52,255 bases of DNA. Source: Bacteroidales bacterium UBA3289. GTDB taxonomy: Bacteria; Bacteroidota; Bacteroidia; Bacteroidales; UBA932. Shown one piece after another: positions 8,729 through 17,202 of this stretch. A program made the translations under genes and the position numbers. How positions within the stretch are numbered: the first letter of the stretch is position 1; every line of letters begins with the position of its first letter. The stretch is taken from positions 15,592-67,846 of the forward strand of contig DETL01000010.1 in NCBI GenBank assembly GCA_002361625.1, in the 5' to 3' direction. Under the pieces are notes generated by a model. That model saw only the letters and a list, made by a program, of their open reading frames with translations, searched no databases and was not told where the DNA came from.

Positions 8729-10020
8729 AAGAGATCCTCATCATCGTGGCGCCCATCGCGGTCGCCCTCCTCGTCATCGCCGTCCTCATCACCTGGCTTG
8801 TTCTCAAGTCCAAGTACGGGAAGGCCATGAATATCGTCGAAAACCAGTTGATCGCTTCCCAGGGCGAGGTCAAGTCCCTGACGGCGCTCCGGGAAAACGA
8901 CCTCCGCTCCCACGAAAAATCCGTCGCCCTTCTCAAGGAAGCGCACGAGGCTGCCCTGAAACAGCAGATTGCCGCCATCCGCGCCGAGATGACGGCCGAG
9001 ACGGAGCGCCTTCTCAAGCAGCGCGAAGAAGAGCTTTCCCGCAAGGCGGAGGAGACCTTCAAGAACATTTCCGGCAACCTGGACAAGGACCTGAAGGAAA
9101 TGAAGGACGCGTTCGAGGCGCAGAAGAAAACCCATACCGAGACCTCCGCCTCCCTGAAAGAGCAGCTGGAGGGAGCCGTCCGGAACCTCGCGCACCAGAC
9201 GCAGGATATCGGCAGGAAAGCCGACAACCTCGCCTCCGCCCTCAAGGGCCAGAACAAGATGGCCGGCTGCTGGGGAGAGACCATCCTGTACAACATGCTG
9301 GTCGCGGAAGGCATGGTGGAAGGCCGGGACTTCGACAAGGAGGAAACGCTCCGGAACGCCCTCGGACTCATCGTCCTGAATGAGGACAGCGGCAAGCGGA
9401 TGCGCCCCGATTTCATCCTCCACTACCCCGACAGGACGGAACTCATCATCGACGCGAAAGTATCCCTGGACGCCTATTCGGACTGGTCCTCCGCCGAGGA
9501 GGAGTCCGCGAAGGCCGATGCCGCCCGCCGCAACCTCGCCGCCATCCAGACGCAGATCAAGTCCCTCGCCACCAAGCGGTACCAGGATTACATCCGGGAA
9601 GGATACAAGACCCTGGACTATGTCATCATGTTCATTCCCAACTACGGAGCCCTGCAACTGGCCAAAACGCTCGCTCCGGACATCTTCCGGGAAGCGTACA
9701 ACCAAGGCGTCCTGCTCACTACGGAAGAAACGCTGATGCCCTTCCTCCGAATGATTCGCATCGCCTGGACCAACTACGACCAAGCCCGGAATCAGGAGAA
9801 GATCGTCAAGGCGGCCCAGACCATGATTGACCGCGTGGCCGATTTCTCCGCCGCCCACGCCACCATGGGAAAGAAGCTCGAAGAGGCCATGAAGGAATAC
9901 GAAAAATGCTCCGCCAAGATCGGTGAATCCGGACAGAGCATCCTCGTATCGGCCCATCAGCTCGTGAAGCTGGGCATTCCTAAGAATCCGAAGAAGCCGC
10001 TTCCTGATATCGAAGAGTAA
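8725..10020 (+). CDS. rmuC: DNA recombination protein RmuC
   Basis: The 431-residue protein has one N-terminal transmembrane helix (residues 5-27), a long coiled coil (about 35-170), then the RmuC domain. That domain starts near QNKMAGCWGETIL and includes RPDFILHYPDRTELIIDAKV, which carries the nuclease-like D...DAKV pattern. RmuC limits recombination at inverted repeats in E. coli and is thought to be a PD-(D/E)XK-type nuclease. Its start overlaps the upstream flavoprotein gene by 4 bases. The last 41 bases overlap the 3' end of the convergent heptose gene. Confidence 0.93.
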   Translation: MKEILIIVAPIAVALLVIAVLITWLVLKSKYGKAMNIVENQLIASQGEVKSLTALRENDLRSHEKSVALLKEAHEAALKQQIAAIRAEMTAETERLLKQREEELSRKAEETFKNISGNLDKDLKEMKDAFEAQKKTHTETSASLKEQLEGAVRNLAHQTQDIGRKADNLASALKGQNKMAGCWGETILYNMLVAEGMVEGRDFDKEETLRNALGLIVLNEDSGKRMRPDFILHYPDRTELIIDAKVSLDAYSDWSSAEEESAKADAARRNLAAIQTQIKSLATKRYQDYIREGYKTLDYVIMFIPNYGALQLAKTLAPDIFREAYNQGVLLTTEETLMPFLRMIRIAWTNYDQARNQEKIVKAAQTMIDRVADFSAAHATMGKKLEEAMKEYEKCSAKIGESGQSILVSAHQLVKLGIPKNPKKPLPDIEE

Positions 10021-11182
10021 TCTCCGCGGTTTCCATCAGCACGAAACCGACGCCGCAGTTCGCGGCGAAATCACGGTCGTACCGGGAATCGCCCAGCATG
10101 ACCGTCCGTTCCGGCTTTACGTCCGGATAGGCTGCGAGTATCTCATCGAACATGCCCTGGTTGGGCTTGCGGCGCGGATCCTCCTCCGACACGGCGGTAC
10201 ACAGGTAAATCCCGTCGATCCGGCCACCGGCGGCGGAGATTTCCGAGAGCATCCGCGCATGGACGGCATCCAGCTGTTCCTGCGTCATCCGCCCCTTTCC
10301 GACACCCCGCTGATTCGAGACGATAAAGATATGGCGGAAGCGCCCGGCCCAGTTCCGAAGGCACTCCAGGATCCCGGAAAGGAAGATGAACTTGTCCCAG
10401 GTATCGACATAATCGCCCGGGAGCCAGCGGTTGATGACGCCGTCACGGTCCAGGAGAAGGGTGTCGGCATCCGAGGTCACGACGATATCCGATGCTTTCA
10501 GAACGGCCTGGATTTCCGGCAGTTCCCGCTGTGCCCGAGCATAGTCTTCCGGAATGCCGATGTCGATGAAATATCCGTCCTGCACCTGTCCGGCGACCAG
10601 ATGGCCGGCGGCCAGGGGTTCCAGCATGTCTTTCTCGAAGGAGAACCGTTTCGGAAACAATGCAAAGTCCAGCTGGGAGCGTTCGATGGCATAGATTCCG
10701 CCGTTGATGAGTCCTTCGGTGCAGACCGCCTTCTCCCGGAAACCTGTCACCAGCTTCCCATCCCAATCCACGGCCCCATACCGGTCGAAATTCCGCATGG
10801 GTTTCAGGGCCAGCGTCACCGGAGCGTCGAAAGCAAGCCGGTCCAGATCCACCTGGAAGAACGTATCCCCATTCAGGACGATGACCCGGTCGCCATGGCA
10901 TTTCATCAGCGCCAGACGGATTCCTCCCCCGGTTCCTAGGGGTTCCTCTTCCACGGCATAACTGATTTCGAACGGCCAGTTCCGGGAGTCGATATAGTTG
11001 AAGATCACTTCCCGGAGATAGCCCACTGAAAGGATGACATGCGTAATGTCAAAGCGTTGCAGCCATTCCAGCATATACTGCAGGAAGGGCCGTCCATCCA
11101 CAGGGGCCATGCACTTGGGGACCTCGCTGACCACGCTGCGGAGGCGCGTTCCCAGTCCGCCGGCGAGGATTATCGCTTCCAT
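9980..11182 (-). CDS. Fused heptose-1-phosphate guanylyltransferase and heptose-bisphosphate phosphatase (HddC-GmhB)
   Basis: This 400-residue protein combines two enzymes. Residues 1-230 form a sugar nucleotidyltransferase with AGGLGTRL at 7-14, VPKCMAP at 21-27 and LNGDTFF at 103-109. Residues about 240-390 form a HAD phosphatase with LLLDRDGVIN (Asp245, Asp247), VSNQRGVGKG and MLGDSRYDRDFAA. With the HddA-like kinase immediately upstream, the likely steps are removal of the 7-phosphate and GDP transfer to D-glycero-alpha-D-manno-heptose 1-phosphate. The four-ligand zinc loop of typical GmhB is not seen: only Cys328 remains before the RRKPNQGM block. GmhA is not in the window. It overlaps hddA by 13 bases. 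The domains are certain and the pathway is inferred from context. Confidence 0.85.
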   Translation of the reverse strand: MEAIILAGGLGTRLRSVVSEVPKCMAPVDGRPFLQYMLEWLQRFDITHVILSVGYLREVIFNYIDSRNWPFEISYAVEEEPLGTGGGIRLALMKCHGDRVIVLNGDTFFQVDLDRLAFDAPVTLALKPMRNFDRYGAVDWDGKLVTGFREKAVCTEGLINGGIYAIERSQLDFALFPKRFSFEKDMLEPLAAGHLVAGQVQDGYFIDIGIPEDYARAQRELPEIQAVLKASDIVVTSDADTLLLDRDGVINRWLPGDYVDTWDKFIFLSGILECLRNWAGRFRHIFIVSNQRGVGKGRMTQEQLDAVHARMLSEISAAGGRIDGIYLCTAVSEEDPRRKPNQGMFDEILAAYPDVKPERTVMLGDSRYDRDFAANCGVGFVLMETAEITLRYQEAASSDS

Positions 11183-12222
11183 ACTTCGGGGACCTTGTCG
11201 GTCTCATAAACGCGCCAGGCATGGGCGCCCCGTTCCGTGAACTGGAAAGGCATCACCTGGCCGGGGAGGCGGCTGAGCGCCTGGACGACCGCCATCTTCC
11301 GCGCGGGCGGGACCATGAGCATCATGAATCCCCCACCGCCGGCACCGGACACTTTGCCGGCGACGGCCCCGGCCCCGAGCGCCGTATCAAAGGCCTCCTG
11401 GATCACGGGATTGGTGATGGCACCGGCCATCTTCTTCTTATCCTCCCAGGCCTGTCCCAGGATACGGCCGAACTCCGCCATGTCGCCCTTGAGGAGGGCG
11501 AACTTCATGTCTTTGGAGCTCTGCTTGATCCGGTGCATCGCTTCAATGGCCGTGGCGTTACCGGACGAGGTGTTCTTTTGCTGCTCGCTGATGATGGCGG
11601 CGCTGGACCGGGAACGCCCCGTGTAATACAGGACCATGGACGACTCCAACTCATCCACGATCCAGCCCTTGATCTTGAGCGGATTCACGATGACGATGTC
11701 GTCGGGAAGGAATTCCATATAATTGAAACCGCCGAAGGCGGCGGCATACTGGTCCTGCTTTCCACCGGCCAGGGCGAGGTCCTTCCGCTCGATCTCATAC
11801 GCCAGGCGGGCGATCTCGTAGTCCCCGAGGGGGAGATTCATCCACTCGGCGAAACACTTGAGGATACAGACCACCATGGTGGACGAGGTGCCGAGTCCGG
11901 AACCGGAAGGGGCATCGTTATAGGTCGTAATGGAAAAGGCGCCGGGAACAGGACCGAAGTCCTTCACGATGCGCGCATAGACGCCCCGGATGAGGTCCGG
12001 AGCACCTTCCAGCACAGGGCCGAAGGGACATGTGACATGCGTATCGGCATCATACGCATCCACAACGACCGTCTCTCCCTCCAGGGTTTCGATGGTACAA
12101 TAGGCCGAGAGGTTGATGGTGGCATTCAGGACGAGACCACCATAAAGGTCGCTGTACGGAGAGACATCGCTGCCTCCCCCGGCGAGGCCCAGCCTCAGGG
12201 GTGCTTTGCTGCGGATGATCAT
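11170..12222 (-). CDS. hddA: D-glycero-alpha-D-manno-heptose-7-phosphate kinase (HddA-like GHMP kinase)
   Basis: The 350-residue protein is a GHMP kinase. Its N-terminus IIRSKAPLRLGLAGGGSDVS is characteristic of HddA-type sugar kinases. The ATP-binding loop PSGSGLGTSS lies at 105-114, and the C-terminal motif reads GKVSGAGGGGFMM. HddA phosphorylates heptose 7-phosphate at C1, preparing it for GmhB and HddC, both present in the next gene. GDP-heptose feeds S-layer or capsule/O-antigen glycans in bacteria that use this route. Its start overlaps the upstream lipoprotein gene by 4 bases and its end overlaps the fusion gene by 13, so the operon is tightly coupled. L-fucose kinase-like members are an alternative, but the context favours heptose. 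Confidence 0.85.
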   Translation of the reverse strand: MIIRSKAPLRLGLAGGGSDVSPYSDLYGGLVLNATINLSAYCTIETLEGETVVVDAYDADTHVTCPFGPVLEGAPDLIRGVYARIVKDFGPVPGAFSITTYNDAPSGSGLGTSSTMVVCILKCFAEWMNLPLGDYEIARLAYEIERKDLALAGGKQDQYAAAFGGFNYMEFLPDDIVIVNPLKIKGWIVDELESSMVLYYTGRSRSSAAIISEQQKNTSSGNATAIEAMHRIKQSSKDMKFALLKGDMAEFGRILGQAWEDKKKMAGAITNPVIQEAFDTALGAGAVAGKVSGAGGGGFMMLMVPPARKMAVVQALSRLPGQVMPFQFTERGAHAWRVYETDKVPEVWKR

Positions 12223-12992
12223 GGAGCGAGCAGGGTCAGTTTTTCCCGGACGGCATCGATCCGTTCCGCGGCCTCGGCATAACCGGTTTCCAGGGCCTTG
12301 GAATAATAGTAGATCGCTTTCTCGTACATTTCCACGGTCAAAGTCTTCACCTTGGCCTTGTCCTTGCGGCGGGATACGGTGGGCGAATCGTCCCCCAGCT
12401 GTTCAAAGTCCTGTCCGGCTTCGAAGAGCATCCGGGACTGTTCCCGGACGGCCTTTTCCAGGGTTTCCTGCTGGGCCGATATGGTCTCGTTCTGCATGAC
12501 GATCGTCCCATGCTGGGCCGATATCTGTTCGCTCTGTTCGCTGATGGTCTTGTCCTTTTCCACGATTTCCGCCCGAAGAGTCTCGATTTCCTTCTCCTTC
12601 TCTTCGATGACGGTCTTCAGGCTCGAGACGACCTTCCGGTATTCCGCATTGTCACGGGTCAGCCGTTCCAGCTGGTCCAGCTTCCCCTTGATGTCCTGGA
12701 TGCTGTTCTCGATCATCTCCACCTGGTTCAGCCGGGCGGTACCCTGCTCCACGTCGGTCCGGAGGACAGCCGTGGAACCGGTGATCTGGGAAAGCTCCTG
12801 CAGGATGTTGTCCACGGCGGCCGCCTGCTCGATATACCCGTTCCGGGTTACCTCCGCACTGGCCTTGAGGTCCTCATAGGCCTGGACCACGGTATCGTAA
12901 TCCTCCTTGGGCACGGTCTCGCCCTTCGGGAATTCGCAGGAAGAGGCCAGGACGAGAAGACCCAAAAGAGCGCTTATCTGGATAATTCGCAT
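12219..12992 (-). CDS. Coiled-coil lipoprotein of unknown function
   Basis: The 257-residue protein has a lipoprotein signal (ASSC, Cys19) followed by a long heptad-rich coiled coil (about 60-180) with alternating E/K/I/L, for example VIEEKEKEIETLRAEIVEKD. A short C-terminal helical segment (about 205-250) looks like one degenerate TPR-like unit (MYEKAIYYYSKALETGYAEA). I do not recognise a named family. It overlaps the HddA gene by 4 bases and the upstream small lipoprotein gene by 19, so it belongs to the same transcript; a structural role in the periplasm is a guess. Confidence 0.75.
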   Translation of the reverse strand: MRIIQISALLGLLVLASSCEFPKGETVPKEDYDTVVQAYEDLKASAEVTRNGYIEQAAAVDNILQELSQITGSTAVLRTDVEQGTARLNQVEMIENSIQDIKGKLDQLERLTRDNAEYRKVVSSLKTVIEEKEKEIETLRAEIVEKDKTISEQSEQISAQHGTIVMQNETISAQQETLEKAVREQSRMLFEAGQDFEQLGDDSPTVSRRKDKAKVKTLTVEMYEKAIYYYSKALETGYAEAAERIDAVREKLTLLAP

Positions 12993-13354
12993 AGGAAATT
13001 CGATTTTTCGAAACGGATGGTCGTCAGTTTGAGGTCCGGCCGGTAGGAAACGCTTCCGGTCCCGAGTTCCTCGGAAGAGACCTTTCCGTCTTCGGTAACG
13101 GTAAAGGTATAGACGGTAGGTCCATAGACGGTCACACGGACGATCTGGTACTCCCGTGTAGCGGTTTTCTTCACGGAAGCCGTCGCATAGCGCGTTTCAC
13201 CGTCCGAGGTGAACTTCATCGAATAGCTGCCTTCCAGGTTGCCGATTTTCTGGACATCCGGCACGGTACTCACCTGTTTGACGGACCGGCCTGCACAGCC
13301 GGCAAGGGTGAGTCCGATCACGGAGAGGAAGGCCAGATGGCGGAAGAGTCTCAT
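12974..13354 (-). CDS. Small lipoprotein of unknown function
   Basis: This 126-residue protein starts with a clear lipobox (LAGC, Cys20). The rest is mostly beta-type sequence with alternating hydrophobic residues, such as YQIVRVTVYGPTVYTFTV. No family is recognised. It appears to be the first gene of the heptose operon and ends inside the next lipoprotein gene. No TAnnTTTG element was found in the 15 bases between it and the flavodiiron gene, so it may be read from the flavodiiron promoter. Confidence 0.7.
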   Translation of the reverse strand: MRLFRHLAFLSVIGLTLAGCAGRSVKQVSTVPDVQKIGNLEGSYSMKFTSDGETRYATASVKKTATREYQIVRVTVYGPTVYTFTVTEDGKVSSEELGTGSVSYRPDLKLTTIRFEKSNFLCELSR

Positions 13355-13369
13355 CGTCTGTTTCGTTGA

Positions 13370-14548
13370 TTATTGCAAAATGGCATCGGCCAGGGCCTCC
13401 AGGGCGGCCCGGTCACTATCTTTCATCCGGCTGCGGATGGTGACGAGGTCTCCGACCATCTCCACATCCTTCATCGCCCCGAAGAGTTCCTTCATCACTT
13501 TCCCGGCGGAGGGCGCCCAGGTACCGTTTTCCACAAGGGCTACCTTGCGTTTCTGCCAGGACTTCATCTGGAGGGTGTGGATGAAATTGTAGGCCGGGGT
13601 AAAGAGACCGCCGTCGTAAGAAGCGGCGAGCACGACCATGCGGCCGTAGCGGAAAGCATCTTCCACGGCCTCGGCCTGGTCGTCGCGGGTCAGGTCGGAC
13701 ATCGCCACTTTCGGACAGCCCTTCGCCAGGAGGATTTCCTTCAGGCATTCGGCCGCGGCCAGGGTGCCGCCGTGGATGGAAGCGCAGGCGATGAAAACGC
13801 CCTCGGTTTCCACACCATAGGTGCTCCAGGTCTGGTAAAGGTCGATATACTCCTTCAGGTTCTCGCGGAGGACGGGTCCGTGGAGCGGGGCGATGACAGC
13901 CGGCTCGAGGGGCAGGACCTTTTTCAGGAGCACCTGCACCGGAGCGCCGTACTTGCCGCAGATATTGAAGTAATAGCGGCGGGCCTCGCAGGCCCAGTCG
14001 TCGTCTTCATCCCCGAAGTAGCCGCACTTTCCGAGGGCTCCGAACTTGCCGAAGGCATCGGCGGTGAAAAGAACCTTGTCCTTCGCGTCGAAAGAGACCA
14101 TCACCTCCGGCCAATGCACCATCGCGGCCCCGAAAAACCGGAGCGTATGGGCGCCCAGTTCCAGCACGTCCCCTTCTTTCACCGCAAGGGTGTCGAAGGT
14201 CTCGCCGTCGAAGAACTGGCCCAGGAACGCCAGGGCCTTGGCCGAAGCGACAATCTTCGCTTGCGGGTATTTCCGCGCAAAGGCCAGGATGCTTCCGGAA
14301 TGGTCCGGTTCCATGTGATGGACGACGAGATAATCCGGTTTCCGGCCTTCCAGGGCCGTTTCCAGGTTCTCCAGCCATGCGCCGGTCATCCGGGCATCGA
14401 CCGAATCCATCACGGCCACCCGGGTATCCAGGATCAGATAGGAATTGTAGGACATGCCTTCCGGCACGATATACTGGCTCTCGAACAGGTCCAGGTCCAG
14501 GTCATCGACCCCGATGTACTTGATATCGTCAGTGACGTTCTTGATCAT
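13370..14548 (-). CDS. FprA-type flavodiiron protein (A-type flavoprotein)
   Basis: The 392-residue protein has the standard two-domain build. The metallo-beta-lactamase-like part carries all diiron ligands: H78-x-E80-x-D82-H83 (HMEPDH), His145 (VHWPE), Asp164 (FTADAFGKFG) and His223 (APLHGP). The flavodoxin part starts near residue 250 with IACASIHGGTLAAAE. These cytosolic enzymes reduce O2 to water or NO to N2O in anaerobes, receiving electrons from rubredoxin or another partner; no rubredoxin gene is nearby. The promoter is at 14570-14577. The assignment is firm; O2 versus NO preference is open. Confidence 0.95.
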   Translation of the reverse strand: MIKNVTDDIKYIGVDDLDLDLFESQYIVPEGMSYNSYLILDTRVAVMDSVDARMTGAWLENLETALEGRKPDYLVVHHMEPDHSGSILAFARKYPQAKIVASAKALAFLGQFFDGETFDTLAVKEGDVLELGAHTLRFFGAAMVHWPEVMVSFDAKDKVLFTADAFGKFGALGKCGYFGDEDDDWACEARRYYFNICGKYGAPVQVLLKKVLPLEPAVIAPLHGPVLRENLKEYIDLYQTWSTYGVETEGVFIACASIHGGTLAAAECLKEILLAKGCPKVAMSDLTRDDQAEAVEDAFRYGRMVVLAASYDGGLFTPAYNFIHTLQMKSWQKRKVALVENGTWAPSAGKVMKELFGAMKDVEMVGDLVTIRSRMKDSDRAALEALADAILQ

Positions 14549-14569
14549 GGCATATTATCTTTTATCCTA

Positions 14570-14577
14570 CAAATATA
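14570..14577 (-). promoter_or_regulatory. -7 promoter element (TATATTTG) for the flavodiiron gene
   Basis: The reverse strand reads TATATTTG, 21 bases before the ATG at 14548, in a 56-base AT-rich gap. Confidence 0.65.
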
Positions 14578-14604
14578 ATCCTTTTTTCTGTCGGAAAAAA
14601 GACG

Positions 14605-15204
14605 TCAGCGGATCTCCACGGCGGGCCATCCGTAGTCCTTGTACACCTTCACGGAAAGCTGGTGTTTTTCCACATAGGAGGCGATTGCGGCCTTGCGGAC
14701 AGCTTCCCGGTGGTCCTGGTCGGAAAGCGCGGCCTGGAAGTTCTCGAACCGGTCGCCGAAGATAGCCTTGGCCGTGGGCAGGAACTGGCTTCCGTCCCCG
14801 ACGGGATCGAAGCCCGTCACGGTAAAGTGGCCCGCTTCGTCCTGATTCACATGTATTTTCCCCGGGTGGCTGCCGCCGGACACGAACATGAGGGTGTCGC
14901 CGACGATATTGTAATTGTCCACCCAGTAACTGCCCCAGACCTGGATGTCGTCCGCCTGGCTCTCATCCACGGAGATGTAGTCATGGTACGGGATGCACAC
15001 CTCACCGGATCCATATTGCGAGCCAATAGTCTCCGTCAGGTATTTGTCGATTGCGTCGAAATAGGTTTCCTTCTCCTGGACGGCCTCCGCCGCCTGGGTT
15101 TCACCGGCCTGCGCCGCCGCGTTCTTCTTCTGGCCCCGCGTCCCGCAGGAAACGGCGGCGATGACCACGGCGAGGGCCATCAGACTCATCTTGAAGTGTC
15201 TCAT
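14605..15204 (-). CDS. Lipoprotein of unknown function
   Basis: The 199-residue protein starts with a lipoprotein signal (AVSC, Cys20) and an Ala/Glu/Gln-rich linker (about 25-45). The folded part contains VCIPYHDYISVDES, DIQVWGSYWVDNYN and a C-terminal helical region ending GWPAVEIR. I recognise it as similar to uncharacterised Bacteroidales proteins but cannot name a domain. It lies 14 bases after the YccF gene stop and probably shares its transcript. Confidence 0.75.
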   Translation of the reverse strand: MRHFKMSLMALAVVIAAVSCGTRGQKKNAAAQAGETQAAEAVQEKETYFDAIDKYLTETIGSQYGSGEVCIPYHDYISVDESQADDIQVWGSYWVDNYNIVGDTLMFVSGGSHPGKIHVNQDEAGHFTVTGFDPVGDGSQFLPTAKAIFGDRFENFQAALSDQDHREAVRKAAIASYVEKHQLSVKVYKDYGWPAVEIR

Positions 15205-15218
15205 ATCGTTGATCGTTT

Positions 15219-15587
15219 TTAATGGATTTCCTTACCGAACGGGAAGATGGAGCCCAGGGCCATCTTGAAATGCTGGACACCCCAGGGGATGCCCACGATG
15301 GTGATGCACAGGAAGAGTCCGAACACCAGGTGGGTAAGGGCGATCTCCCACCAGCCCAGGAGGATCCAGATGAGGTTCATCGCGACGGACACGCATCCGG
15401 GTTCGTTGGGCCCGTCCACCAGCTCATGCCCGAAGGGCCATAGCGCATACGTCCCCAGCTTGAACAGCTGCACCCCGAAAGGGATGCCGATGAAAGTCAA
15501 GCACATCAGGAAGCCGACCAGGTAATAGATCATGGCGACCAGAAGGCCTCCGAGGACCAGCCAGACAATGTTTCCCAAGAGTTTCAT
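15219..15587 (-). CDS. YccF domain-containing inner membrane protein
   Basis: This 122-residue protein contains two copies of the YccF (DUF307) motif. Each has a hydrophobic helix pair followed by a block of the form IGIPFGVQLFKLGTYALWPFG, repeated as VGIPWGVQHFKMALGSIFPF. The family is widespread, with two or more membrane helices and no known function. The ATG at 15587 gives a normal start (MKLLGNIVW); longer upstream readings would run into the GH43 gene. It lies 13 bases downstream of that gene. Confidence 0.85.
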   Translation of the reverse strand: MKLLGNIVWLVLGGLLVAMIYYLVGFLMCLTFIGIPFGVQLFKLGTYALWPFGHELVDGPNEPGCVSVAMNLIWILLGWWEIALTHLVFGLFLCITIVGIPWGVQHFKMALGSIFPFGKEIH

Positions 15588-15600
15588 AAGGCATACGGAT

Positions 15601-16572
15601 TTATAACCGGGTGGCCGGAACGCCTTCGAACGTGATCTTGACCGGAAGGATCCGGCCGTCCTCGCCGAAGTACAGGCGTTCGATGCATACCACACGGTCG
15701 TTCCCGTCGGTCGCGCCGAGCGGGTGACGGTGATAAATGATATAATATTCGTCCTTGCCGCGTCCCTGGATGACGGAATGATGCCCGGCACCCGTCCCTA
15801 CCTGGGGATCGGACTCGAGGATGGTGCCGATCCGCTCGAAGGGACCGAAGGGGCTTTCCGACATCGCATAGGCGACATGATAGTCCGGACCGGTCCATCC
15901 TCCTTCACTCCACATGAAGTAATAGACACCGTTCCGTTTGAGCATGAAAGGGCCCTCGACATAGCCCTCGGGCGTAATTTCCTTGAACATTTCGCCGTCC
16001 GCGAAAGGAACGAGGCTTGTCAGGTCCTCGCCCAGCCGGACCATGTTGCAGTGGCGCCAACCGCCATAGTACATGTAATACGAGCCGTCATCGTCCCGGA
16101 ACACGAACTGGTCGATGGGCTGTGCGCCGTTGATGACTTCGTCGATGAGCGGATGCCCCAGGGCGTCCTTGAAAGGCCCGGCAGGATTGTCGGCCACGGC
16201 AACTCCAATGCCGCCCTCCCCTTTCTCGTGCATGTCGTTGGCTCCGAAGAAGAGATAATAGGTTCCCTCCTTCTCCACGACGGAAGGAGCCCACAGGGCC
16301 TGCTGCAGCCAGGAAATGTTCTCCTGCGAAATCACCCGTTCGTGCCGGGTCCAATGCACGAGATCCCTGGAGGAGAAGGCGTCCATGAACAGCTGTTCCT
16401 CGAAAGGCTGGGACCAGGTCGGATAGATCCAGCAGGTATGGTCGAAGACGATTCCTTCCGGATCGGCATACCAGCCTTCGAACAGCGGATTCCCGCTGGT
16501 CCGGGAGGAATTCCCCGTACAGGAAACGACTGTCAACGACAGGATAGACGCGAATAGGACTCGGGAGCGCAT
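15601..16572 (-). CDS. Glycoside hydrolase family 43 lipoprotein
   Basis: The 323-residue protein starts with a lipobox (VVSC, Cys18) and consists of a single five-bladed GH43 domain. The three catalytic acids are visible: Asp37 in GWYADPEG (base), Asp154 in QPIDQFVF (pKa modulator) and Glu206 in YVEGPF (acid). GH43 enzymes act on arabinose- or xylose-containing plant polysaccharides, and this one probably sits on the membrane facing the periplasm or surface. Its ATG overlaps the last base of the broken nitroreductase gene. Exact substrate is not predictable. Confidence 0.88.
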   Translation of the reverse strand: MRSRVLFASILSLTVVSCTGNSSRTSGNPLFEGWYADPEGIVFDHTCWIYPTWSQPFEEQLFMDAFSSRDLVHWTRHERVISQENISWLQQALWAPSVVEKEGTYYLFFGANDMHEKGEGGIGVAVADNPAGPFKDALGHPLIDEVINGAQPIDQFVFRDDDGSYYMYYGGWRHCNMVRLGEDLTSLVPFADGEMFKEITPEGYVEGPFMLKRNGVYYFMWSEGGWTGPDYHVAYAMSESPFGPFERIGTILESDPQVGTGAGHHSVIQGRGKDEYYIIYHRHPLGATDGNDRVVCIERLYFGEDGRILPVKITFEGVPATRL

Positions 16573-16975
16573 CAGAAGAACTTTACGATTTCATCCAAAG
16601 GTTTCCGGGCCGGCCGAATCCGGACCTCCCCTTGACGAAGGTGGAGACGATGAAGACCGGCGCACCTTCGGTATTCTTCCGGTTCCACTCGCCGATGTAC
16701 TCCCGGACGGCATCGGCCTTTTCCTTGGAGAAGGCCACGTAATAACGGCTGGTCTGGGTATTGGCCCAAGAGGGGGCTTCCTGCGCCGTGGCGATCAGCG
16801 TCCGCACCTCGGCCTCGCTGATGGTTTTGGTGGCGTCGTAGCTCCGGATGCTCCGTCTCGATGCCACGACTTCGTCGAAGGATGCTCCGGCAGCGGTGTC
16901 AGCCGTTTGGCCGGAAGGCTGGGCGCAGGCGGACAGGAGGCAGGCCGCAGCCAGGATGAAAAAAGTTCGTTTCAT
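16572..16975 (-). pseudogene. Nitroreductase family lipoprotein, disrupted by internal deletion and frameshift
   Basis: The reading frame from 16975 encodes a lipoprotein signal (SAC, Cys17) and the first part of a nitroreductase: VASRRSIRSYDATKTISE and ATAQEAPSWANTQT. After GRSGFG, near 16620, the frame runs out quickly at 16583. In the neighbouring frame, the bases 16575-16616 encode RPARKPLDEIVKFF, which is the usual C-terminal end of this family. So about 60 residues of the flavin-binding middle are missing and the frame has shifted at the junction. Family members are normally near 190 residues. The promoter at 16999-17006 is intact. The product cannot be an active enzyme. Confidence 0.75.
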
Positions 16976-16998
16976 TGCTAGCGTTCATTGTATCAATA

Positions 16999-17006
16999 CA
17001 AAGATA
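16999..17006 (-). promoter_or_regulatory. -7 promoter element (TATCTTTG) upstream of the broken nitroreductase
   Basis: The reverse strand reads TATCTTTG, about 23 bases before the ATG at 16975. It may now serve the downstream GH43 gene. Confidence 0.6.
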
Positions 17007-17109
17007 GCAATAATTTTCTGTTTGACGTCCATGAAAAAGTAAGACCGACCTGTCGGTTTTTTCGCCAATTATCCGTACCTTTATCCGATTGTAAATAGAT
17101 AGAGGCATT

Positions 17110-17202
17110 ATGGCTACGTATCCGTGCGAGACCTGCAAGTTCAGGGCGAAGTATGACGAGAACCCGAAATCCGCCCTCGGGAGATTCTGGCGGTGGCATA
17201 TC
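17110..17202 (+). pseudogene. N-terminal remnant of a small Cys-rich protein, fused in frame to the dipeptidase signal peptide
   Basis: From the ATG at 17110 the frame reads CETCKFRAKYDENPKSALGR then FWRWHI and continues into the dipeptidase without a stop. I recognise this as the start of a roughly 55-residue Bacteroidetes protein that normally goes on with a Cys-Pro-Gly-Trp block and a charged tail. That second half is absent here and the dipeptidase ATG follows at once. The head therefore looks like the leftover of a deletion. It may be translated as an extension, but it would hide the signal peptide. Confidence 0.6.
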
